DNA of 17,118 nt. Source: Salinibacterium sp. GTDB taxonomy: Bacteria; Actinomycetota; Actinomycetes; Actinomycetales; Microbacteriaceae. Each line of letters begins with the position of its first letter. Within the stretch, counting starts at the first letter, position 1. The notes under the pieces are model-generated. The model was not told where the DNA came from. It saw only the letters and a program-made list of their open reading frames with translations, and searched no databases. Made by a program: the position numbers and the translations under genes. Location: positions 1 to 17,118 of the forward strand of contig SCSV01000099.1 of assembly GCA_004297555.1 (NCBI GenBank), written 5' to 3'. Positions 1 through 6,819 of the stretch are shown here, one piece after another.

Positions 1-924
1 CGTCTGTCGGGCCGAGAAGCGCAGCTTGCGGCCGGCCTCCTGCTGCAGTGTCGAGGTCGTGAATGGGGCGGCGGGCCTGCGCGTGTAGGGCTTGGATTCG
101 ACGCTCGTGACGGTGATGGATGTCGTCGGCTCGCGAAGGGCGGCGGCCAAGGCTTCGGCGGCTGCCTCGTCGAGAGCGACCACATCGCTCTTGAGCGTGC
201 CGCGATCATCGAAGTCGCGACCGGCCGCGATGCGCTTGCCATCGAGGCGGGCCAGTCGGGCCTCGAAGCGCTGGTTGGCGGCATCCGGAGTCAGTCCGGC
301 GATGAGATCCCAGTAGCTCGCGGTGCGGAAAGCCAGGCGTTCGCGCTCGCGCTCGACGACGAGGCGCGTGGCGGCGGACTGCACGCGGCCGGCGGAGAGG
401 CCCGGTCCGACCTTGCGCCAGAGCACGGGCGAGACCTCGTAGCCGTAGAGCCGGTCGAGGATGCGCCGGGTCTCCTGGGCGTCGACGAGCGAGGTGTCGA
501 TCTCGCGCGTGTTCTCGGTGGCGTGCTGGATCGCCTCCTTCGTGATCTCGTGGAAGACCATGCGGTGCACGGGAACCTTGGGCTTGAGCACTTGCAGCAG
601 GTGCCAGGCGATGGCCTCACCCTCGCGGTCCTCATCAGTGGCGAGGAAGAGTTCGTCGGCCCCGGAGAGAGCTCGCTTGAGTTCGGTGACCGTCTTCTTC
701 TTCGCGTCGGAGACGACGTAGTACGGCTCGAATCCGTTTTCCACGTCGACGGAGAACTTTCCGAGCGAGCCCTTCTTGAGCTCGGGCGGCAGATTCTTGG
801 GCTCGATCAGGTCGCGGATGTGCCCAACAGAGGAATGGACTTCGTAGCCATCCCCCAGGTATTGCGCAATCGTCTTCGCCTTGGTCGGCGACTCGACAAT
901 CACGAGCTTCTTCGTGCCCGGCAC
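1..924 (-). CDS. topA: DNA topoisomerase I (TopA), N-terminal part; 3' end off the window
   Basis: Type IA topoisomerase that relaxes negative supercoils by cutting and passing a single strand. The visible 308 residues contain the N-terminal VESPTKAKTI signature (Glu11, Lys15), the Toprim acidic cluster TDEDREGEAIAWH (Asp97, Asp99, Glu101), an ETRRILDRLYGYEVSP segment near 151-166 and SAGRVQSAATRL near 177-188. The reading frame is open at base 1. The catalytic tyrosine motif and the C-terminal repeats are therefore outside the window and cannot be checked. The GTG start at 922-924 is preceded by AAGGAG (929-934) with a short 4-nt spacer, and the protein then opens PGTKKLVIVES as in other actinobacterial TopA. 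It lies 82 bp downstream of the tad genes on the same strand, a neighbourhood also seen in mycobacteria. A TATGGT box at 979-984 could be its own promoter, but no matching -35 is evident. Confidence 0.96.
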   Translation of the reverse strand, partial: MPGTKKLVIVESPTKAKTIAQYLGDGYEVHSSVGHIRDLIEPKNLPPELKKGSLGKFSVDVENGFEPYYVVSDAKKKTVTELKRALSGADELFLATDEDREGEAIAWHLLQVLKPKVPVHRMVFHEITKEAIQHATENTREIDTSLVDAQETRRILDRLYGYEVSPVLWRKVGPGLSAGRVQSAATRLVVERERERLAFRTASYWDLIAGLTPDAANQRFEARLARLDGKRIAAGRDFDDRGTLKSDVVALDEAAAEALAAALREPTTSITVTSVESKPYTRRPAAPFTTSTLQQEAGRKLRFSARQT

Positions 925-1006
925 TGTACTCCTTGGAACCTTGCAATTTCGCGCGGCCCCATGGCCACCGTCAGCGACACCATACACACCCCGAGCGCGT
1001 TCCCGC

Positions 1007-1369
1007 CTATTCCCTCCCACCCCAGTTCGGTCCGGCGGTTGCCCGCTCTCTCACCGCAATGCCCAGAATCGACCTGCTCGCAGTGACCGTAACGATCAAG
1101 CCATCGACCTCACACGCGGTGAGGGATGCCCCATTCGCCGAGGCAACTCGCGCTGCCGTTTCACAGGAAAAACCTGGAGCGCGACCGGCGGCGACATCGG
1201 CGGCGGCGAGCGCGGAAGCGTCAGCGGCACCGGCTACGGACTGGCGAACTGCAAGGGTGCAGTAGACCGGCACGACGAGCACGGCTAGTGCGGCGAGCGC
1301 TCCGACAAGTCCGACTGCGAGCACTGAGCCGGATCCTCGTTCGGCGTCGAGCCGCTGGCGCGCAGTCAT
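1007..1369 (-). CDS. TadE/TadG-like secreted pseudopilin of the tad locus, last gene
   Basis: Small membrane-anchored or secreted protein of 120 residues, probably a minor component of the Flp/Tad pilus. The N-terminus ERGSGSVLAVGLVGALAALA resembles a class III (prepilin-type) leader: basic residues, a glycine near 12-14, then a hydrophobic stretch of about 22 residues. The glutamate at +5 of the mature end found in true Flp pilins is absent. An alanine-rich helix follows (AADASALAAADVAAGR), and two cysteines (in FSCETA and LTACEVDG) could form a disulfide. It resembles the 'helicase/secretion neighborhood TadE-like' family of Actinobacteria. I chose the ATG at 1367-1369 because it overlaps the stop of the preceding tadE gene as ATGA. 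The frame stays open to 1447, but that extension has no pilin-like sequence. Function is inferred from family and position. Confidence 0.82.
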   Translation of the reverse strand: MTARQRLDAERGSGSVLAVGLVGALAALAVLVVPVYCTLAVRQSVAGAADASALAAADVAAGRAPGFSCETAARVASANGASLTACEVDGLIVTVTASRSILGIAVRERATAGPNWGGRE

Positions 1370-1701
1370 CGCCCGCCCGACAACGCGCAGCTTGAAGCCG
1401 TGAGGTTGAGTCCGGGCAGAGCACTCGGAGCCCGCAAAGTCACACAATCAAGGTCCCCGGCGGCCCGCTCGCTCAGACTCGCTCCCGCGACCATGCGGGA
1501 TGCCCGCGTCGCCGCCACACCTTCACCCTCCCCGCGCGCGACCGACCGCGCCGCCGACGCAGCGGCATCCTGAAGTCGCAACTGCAATCCCGCGATCTGC
1601 ATGGCGGAAAGGCAGCCCGCCAGCACGATCACCACGGCCGGTAACGCGACCGCGAATTCTGCCGTGACGCTGCCCCGCTCAGCCCGGAATTGAAAGGGCA
1701 T
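1366..1701 (-). CDS. TadE family type IV minor pilin
   Basis: Minor pilin-like protein of 111 residues. The N-terminus AERGSVTAEFAVALPAVVIVLAG has the class III layout: a short basic leader, glycine at 10 as the likely prepilin-peptidase site, glutamate at +5 (SVTAE), then a hydrophobic segment of about 22 residues. This is the core TadE signature. A helix follows (LRLQDAAASAARSVARGE), then a short extracytoplasmic tail with two cysteines (DLDCVTL, SSCALSG). The ATG overlaps the 3' end of the upstream pilin gene by 23 bp, and its own stop overlaps the next gene as ATGA, so translation of the three genes is probably coupled. No prepilin peptidase gene is in the window, so processing must rely on an enzyme encoded elsewhere. 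Confidence 0.88.
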   Translation of the reverse strand: MPFQFRAERGSVTAEFAVALPAVVIVLAGCLSAMQIAGLQLRLQDAAASAARSVARGEGEGVAATRASRMVAGASLSERAAGDLDCVTLRAPSALPGLNLTASSCALSGGR

Positions 1702-1849
1702 GGCGAATCACGTCCGTGAGCATCCCGCGCACCTCATCGGAGCGCAAGATCACGACGAGCAGGCCGGCGAAGCCGACGGCTGCCATCGTGGCGATGGCGT
1801 ATTCGGCGGTCGCGGCCCCGCGCTGCGAGCGCGAGCGTAGCTTTTTCAT
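1679..1849 (-). CDS. Flp pilin-like small protein (DUF4244-type), likely major pilin
   Basis: Protein of 56 residues that fits the major Flp-type pilin of actinobacterial tad loci. It starts MKKLRSRSQRG, then AATAEYAIATMAAVGFAGLL. The glycine at 11 would be the cleavage site, glutamate sits at +5 followed by tyrosine (the EY pair typical of Flp pilins), and the hydrophobic segment ends near residue 35. The mature product would be about 45 residues. The ATG at 1847-1849 has a good purine-rich SD (AGGAAGAGG) immediately upstream. A longer open frame upstream to 2380 is out of phase with the real upstream gene and has no homology-like features. An 86-bp gap separates it from the TadB/TadC gene. 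A strong SD and short product suit high expression relative to its neighbours, but I see no convincing promoter in the gap. Confidence 0.86.
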   Translation of the reverse strand: MKKLRSRSQRGAATAEYAIATMAAVGFAGLLVVILRSDEVRGMLTDVIRHALSIPG

Positions 1850-1881
1850 TCCTCTTCCTATCTCGGCCCAAGTGTGACAAG

Positions 1882-1893
1882 CGTCGCGCGACG
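1882..1893. repeat. 12-bp perfect palindrome between tadBC and the pilin gene
   Basis: CGTCGCGCGACG reads identically on both strands. It lies in the 86-bp gap upstream of the pilin gene, 33 bp before its start. It could be an operator or a small RNA hairpin, but GC-only palindromes of this size also arise by chance in high-GC DNA. Confidence 0.3.
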
Positions 1894-1935
1894 GGCGAGC
1901 TTCCGCACCTGGGCAACGGCCATCGGTGCATTTCG

Positions 1936-2844
1936 CTAGAAAGTCCCCACTGTGGACGAGATGACGGTGACGATCAGCGGAAACACGCCGAGCACCATGA
2001 AGGCCGGAAGCACGCAGAGTCCAAGCGGAAGCATGAGCCGCACCGAAAGAGCGGCGGCACGCCGTTGCGCTTCTGCTTGGGACTGCCGCCGGATCTCCTC
2101 GGCCTCGCTGCGCAGGAGTTCGGCTGCGGGTACCCCGGCACGGTGCGACAGCTCGAGCACATTGTCTATTCGGCCAAGGTGGGCCGCGACCGCGAAATCG
2201 CGGATCGCGCGTGTGACGGCCTCTCGCGCCCGGTCCATTGACGCACCACCGCTTGCGGCGATCGCCATCAACTCGCATTCGATCCCTGGCGATGCCTCGC
2301 TCGGTTGCGCCGCCGCGATGAGCTTGCGATTCCACCGCCGCCCGAACGCGATGAGCGCGGAGCCAACGACGAGGCAGCACCAGCCGACGGGCGTTGCAAC
2401 AAGCGTTTGAGCCGTATTGAAACCTAGTGCCATTCCGAACAGGACTCCGACGAGAGGCAGAAAGGTCACCATGCGCGCCGTCGCCACCGGCGCCGCAAGC
2501 GCCACGGCGATGTCGCGCTGAATCTGGGTAAGAGCGCGCAACGACACGGCATACGACCGCAGCGCCGCTGCGAGGGGCGCACCAGCATCCGTGGCGACCG
2601 ACCAGGCAGCGGCGAGACCGCGCCAGCCTGCCGACTCCAGGGCGTCGAGTCCCTCAATGGCGCCGACGAGACAGGCCGCGATCTCGCCCGAATCGGCGCT
2701 GGCGCGCACAACACGACGAGGCACCGGAGATGACGAGCCGTGCGCCACGTGCAGCCACGCCGAACCCGGCGCGACGCCGGCGCCCAGCAACACGGCGAGC
2801 CTCTGGGTCACGGCGGCGACCTCTCCAAGCCCTTCGCCGCTCAC
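1936..2844 (-). CDS. Tad secretion membrane platform protein, TadB and TadC halves in one chain (T2SSF family)
   Basis: Inner-membrane platform protein of 302 residues on which the TadA ATPase would act. Residues about 10-175 look like the C-terminal part of TadB: SVATDAGAPLAAALRSYA, then a long helix and the membrane segments MVTFLPLVGVLFGMALGF (125-142) and VGWCCLVVGSALIAFG (153-168). Residues about 190-300 look like TadC: a helical T2SSF domain (SGGASMDRAREAVTRAI; RRQSQAEAQRRAAALSVRL) and a final membrane segment (271-297). Separate TadB and TadC proteins are the usual arrangement, so this appears to be a shortened fusion. The GTG start at 2842-2844 overlaps the tadA stop as GTGA, which fixes the start and implies coupled translation. 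That this is a T2SSF protein is clear; the two-half reading is my interpretation from motif order. Confidence 0.85.
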   Translation of the reverse strand: MSGEGLGEVAAVTQRLAVLLGAGVAPGSAWLHVAHGSSSPVPRRVVRASADSGEIAACLVGAIEGLDALESAGWRGLAAAWSVATDAGAPLAAALRSYAVSLRALTQIQRDIAVALAAPVATARMVTFLPLVGVLFGMALGFNTAQTLVATPVGWCCLVVGSALIAFGRRWNRKLIAAAQPSEASPGIECELMAIAASGGASMDRAREAVTRAIRDFAVAAHLGRIDNVLELSHRAGVPAAELLRSEAEEIRRQSQAEAQRRAAALSVRLMLPLGLCVLPAFMVLGVFPLIVTVISSTVGTF

Positions 2845-3839
2845 ACCGTCCCCACGACTCTCAGGCGATCACGCCCGTCGAGTTCAAGAGTGCCGATTTG
2901 CGCGAGCCTGCGCTGCCCGGCCTTTCGCTCGACATGAAGCACAGTTCCGATCGCGCTCACCGCCTGCCGGGCAGTGGCTGCAGGGCTCAGTTCCGCGAGT
3001 GCGCCCAGCGCTTCGAGCCGCGAGGGAACATCGGCCAGGGAATTCGCGTGCAGAGTGCCCGCGCCGCCGTCATGACCCGTGTTGAGCGCGGCGAGCAGCT
3101 CGCGGATCTCGGCGCCGCGGCACTCGCCGAGCACGAGGCGGTCGGGGCGCATCCGCAATGCCTCGCGCAGCAGTTGGGTGAGGCCAAAGCCCCCTGCGCC
3201 CTCGAGGTTGGCCTGCCTCGCCTCGAGCGAGATGAAATGCGGATGCGCCACGCGCAACTCGGCCACGTCCTCGATCGCGACGATGCGTTCCCCCGCAGGT
3301 GCCTCGGCCAGCAGCGCCGAGAGAAACGTGGTCTTGCCGCTACCGCCGGCCCCAGTGATGAGCAGGTTCTCGCGGCGCGCGACGAGTTCGCGCACGATCT
3401 CGGCGGGCACAAACTCGAAGAAGCCCGCCTCATCAAGTGACTCGATCGAAAACGCCTCGCGGCGCGGCACTCGGATCGACAGGAGTGTGCCGCACGGGGA
3501 GATCGGCGGCAGCACCGCGTGAACCCGAATGCCGTCGTGCAGTCGAACATCCACGCAGGGGTTCGCCTCGTCGATGTGCCGCCCACCCAGACCGACCAGG
3601 CGAATCGCGAGAGCGCGCAACTCGGGCTCGCCAAGCCGCAGCCGGTCTTCGCGCACCAACCCGGCTCCGCGGTCGACCCAGACCTCGCCGGGGCCGTTGG
3701 CAAAGACATCCGTGACATCGGTCTCGCAAACAAAGCGCGCGAGCGGCCCGAACTCTCTGGAATCGTGGTCGGCCGGGCTACTCTGGCCGGCCGGGCGCGG
3801 GGCACGGGCGACAAAAGGGGCCGGATCCTGATCGTGCAC
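2841..3839 (-). CDS. tadA: TadA/VirB11-type secretion ATPase of the Flp pilus
   Basis: Cytoplasmic hexameric ATPase of 332 residues that powers pilin assembly. The N-terminal domain contains VTDVFANGPGEVWVDRGAGL, typical of the actinobacterial TadA group. Walker A is GAGGSGKTT with Lys169. The Asp box lies in IVAIEDVAELRVAHPHFISL, and the Walker B/His-box region is PDRLVLGECRGAEIRELLAALNTGHDGGAGTLHANS in pieces, with the final His in GTLHANS. The length fits the short 'conjugal transfer-associated' TadA of Actinobacteria. In-frame stop TAG at 3849-3851 leaves only the GTG at 3837-3839 upstream of the conserved domain. No SD precedes it, but a TAGCCT box ends 6 nt before it, so the mRNA is probably leaderless. 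First gene of the tad operon; tadZ/cpaE, often just upstream, is absent. Confidence 0.92.
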   Translation of the reverse strand: MHDQDPAPFVARAPRPAGQSSPADHDSREFGPLARFVCETDVTDVFANGPGEVWVDRGAGLVREDRLRLGEPELRALAIRLVGLGGRHIDEANPCVDVRLHDGIRVHAVLPPISPCGTLLSIRVPRREAFSIESLDEAGFFEFVPAEIVRELVARRENLLITGAGGSGKTTFLSALLAEAPAGERIVAIEDVAELRVAHPHFISLEARQANLEGAGGFGLTQLLREALRMRPDRLVLGECRGAEIRELLAALNTGHDGGAGTLHANSLADVPSRLEALGALAELSPAATARQAVSAIGTVLHVERKAGQRRLAQIGTLELDGRDRLRVVGTV

Positions 3840-3845
3840 GGAGGA

Positions 3846-3851
3846 AGGCTA
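3846..3851 (-). promoter_or_regulatory. Candidate -10 box for leaderless tadA transcript
   Basis: TAGCCT on the minus strand, followed by the 6 nt TCCTCC and then the GTG start of tadA. The TAnnnT pattern 6-7 nt before a start codon that lacks an SD is what a leaderless actinobacterial transcript looks like. No recognisable -35 is present. Confidence 0.4.
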
Positions 3852-3942
3852 GGCCGACTTCCGGGCTGCCTTCGCACCGCGCCGGAATCGGCGAATACAG
3901 CGCGAAAGGAAGACCTGTTGAGGAGTGGCCGCTCATGAGAGG

Positions 3943-3974
3943 GGCGGCGCCCATTGGGGGGAATAGGCGCCGCC
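3943..3974. repeat. 9-bp inverted repeat enclosing the first ATTGGGGGGAAT element
   Basis: GGCGGCGCC (3943-3951) and its exact reverse complement GGCGCCGCC (3966-3974) flank a 14-nt loop that contains ATTGGGGGGAAT (3953-3964). It lies in the tadA-acs divergent region about 105-135 bp upstream of tadA. It could be a regulator site or, if transcribed, a hairpin presenting a G6 or C6 loop. Confidence 0.5.
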
Positions 3975-3999
3975 ACAGCAGCGCGGGATTGGGGGGAAT
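3953..3999. repeat. Two direct copies of ATTGGGGGGAAT, 35 bp apart
   Basis: The 12-mer occurs at 3953-3964 and again at 3988-3999, identical in both. Each copy has short dyad symmetry (ATT...AAT around G6). The second is extended to GATT...AATC and sits between GCGCG (3981-3985) and CGCGC (4004-4008). The spacing is not a multiple of three, so this is not a coding repeat. Candidate paired operator for tadA, acs or both. Confidence 0.5.
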
Positions 4000-4011
4000 C
4001 ATGCGCGCTGC

Positions 4012-4033
4012 GCGCCAAATATAGATTTGGCGC
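4012..4033. repeat. Perfect 9-bp hairpin/palindrome in the tadA-acs intergenic region
   Basis: GCGCCAAAT (4012-4020) pairs exactly with ATTTGGCGC (4025-4033) around the tetraloop ATAG. There is no T-tract on the minus side and only CCCTTAGTTTA on the plus side, and no gene reads into it from either direction, so a terminator is unlikely. A palindromic protein-binding site is the better guess. Confidence 0.5.
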
Positions 4034-4085
4034 CCTTAGTTTACCTGAGGAACCCTGATGCGCAATGGGAGGAATCGCGGCAGTC

Positions 4086-4091
4086 TAGTAT
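4086..4091 (+). promoter_or_regulatory. Candidate -10 box for acs
   Basis: TAGTAT lies 41 bp before the chosen acs start and matches the actinobacterial TAnnnT -10 pattern. The expected -35 position (about 4062-4068, around CAATGG) is a poor match to TTGACA, so an activator might be needed. Confidence 0.4.
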
Positions 4092-4132
4092 CAATTCGTT
4101 AGGCCGCCCCAACGTGATCGATGAGGATCAAA

Positions 4133-6130
<1,998 letters not shown>

Positions 6131-6141
6131 TTCGGCCGGGA

Positions 6142-6606
6142 TCAGGCGAATTCGAAAACGAACTCGATCTCGACAGGAGAGTCGAGCGGCAGCACTGCAA
6201 CGCCGACGGCGCTGCGCGCGTGCGCACCGGCATCACCGAAAATCTCGCCCAGTAATTCGGATGCCCCGTTGATCACGCCAGGCTGCCCGGTGAACGAGGG
6301 GTCGGATGCGACGAATCCGACGACCTTCACCACTCGCGTGATGCGGTCGAGCGAGCCGATGGCCGTTCGCGCGGCGGCGAGGCCATTGAGCACACAGGTG
6401 CGGGCCAGCAGTTTGGCGGTGTCGGCATCGACCTCGGAGCCCACCTTGCCGGTGATGCCCAAGACTCCGTGCACCATCGGCAGTTGGCCGGATGTGTACA
6501 CGAGGTTCCGCGAGGCGACCGCCGGAATGTAGGCGGCGACTGGTTTCGACGTCGCGGGCACTTCGAGCCCGAGTTCGGCGAGCCGCGCCTCCAGTTCAGA
6601 CATCAT
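6142..6606 (-). CDS. RidA family (YjgF/YER057c/UK114) protein
   Basis: Protein of 154 residues from the RidA/Rid superfamily. True RidA members hydrolyse reactive enamine/imine intermediates, such as 2-aminoacrylate from PLP enzymes, and act as trimers. Visible family features are NLVYTSGQLP near 34-43, the central VKVVGFVASDP block, and the C-terminal HARSAVGVAVLPLDSPVEIE with Arg131, the equivalent of the catalytic arginine. It is longer than the ~130-residue RidA core at the N-terminus (ELEARLAELGLEVP), as in the mycobacterial homologue found in the same context. The start is ambiguous between adjacent ATGs at 6606 and 6603; both overlap the upstream stop (ATGA or TGATG), indicating translational coupling with the DUF4177-like gene. 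The substrate is unknown. Confidence 0.9.
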   Translation of the reverse strand: MMSELEARLAELGLEVPATSKPVAAYIPAVASRNLVYTSGQLPMVHGVLGITGKVGSEVDADTAKLLARTCVLNGLAAARTAIGSLDRITRVVKVVGFVASDPSFTGQPGVINGASELLGEIFGDAGAHARSAVGVAVLPLDSPVEIEFVFEFA

Positions 6607-6767
6607 GCGCCCGGTTCTGCTTTCTCACGCTTGAAATAAGCCACCAGACCGCCCTCGGGGCCCGTGACGACCTGCACGAGTTCCCAGCCCTCGGAGCCCC
6701 AGTTGTTGAGGATCGCGGCGGTGTTGTGCACGATGAGCGGAGTTGTCAGATACTCCCACGAAGTCAT
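6603..6767 (-). CDS. Small DUF4177-like conserved protein upstream of ridA
   Basis: Conserved hypothetical of 54 residues. The sequence MTSWEYLTTPLIVH...ILNNWGSEGWELVQV...GLVAYFKREKA has the WEY start, the GxEGWELV core and a final FKR strand typical of DUF4177 proteins. No biochemical function is established. I chose the ATG at 6765-6767 because the match begins there. The frame is open to 6992, but that extension is antisense to the penicillin-binding protein gene and has no family resemblance. The stop overlaps the ridA start, so the two are probably co-translated; a small gene of this kind precedes ridA in mycobacteria too. No strong SD is visible. Its start lies 53 bp from the divergent PBP start, so the two promoters must overlap or be very close. 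Confidence 0.78.
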   Translation of the reverse strand: MTSWEYLTTPLIVHNTAAILNNWGSEGWELVQVVTGPEGGLVAYFKREKAEPGA

Positions 6768-6806
6768 GTTCGGCGTCCGTTCAGGTTGGCGATCCAGTAA
6801 GACCAG

Positions 6807-6812
6807 TATCCT
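6807..6812 (+). promoter_or_regulatory. Candidate -10 box for leaderless PBP transcript
   Basis: TATCCT is followed by 7 nt and then the A of the ATG at 6820, so the predicted transcription start is the first base of the start codon. No SD precedes the ATG. The -35 region (around GGTTGG, 6784-6789) is weak. Confidence 0.5.
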
Positions 6813-6819
6813 CGACTCT

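Noticed and set aside
3778..4002. A 74-codon open frame starting in the ATTGGGGGGAAT region on the minus strand
   Set aside because: No SD, no family resemblance to TadZ or any pilus gene, and it runs into tadA in a different phase. The repeats it would contain fall in different phases, so they are not coding repeats.
2987..4018. A 343-codon open frame overlapping tadA in another phase of the same strand
   Set aside because: The other phase has all TadA ATPase motifs; this one is Arg/Ser/Ala-rich with no motifs.
4121..4132. ATG at 4121 as the acs start
   Set aside because: No SD upstream, and it would use as coding sequence the GAGGA that fits the ATG at 4133.
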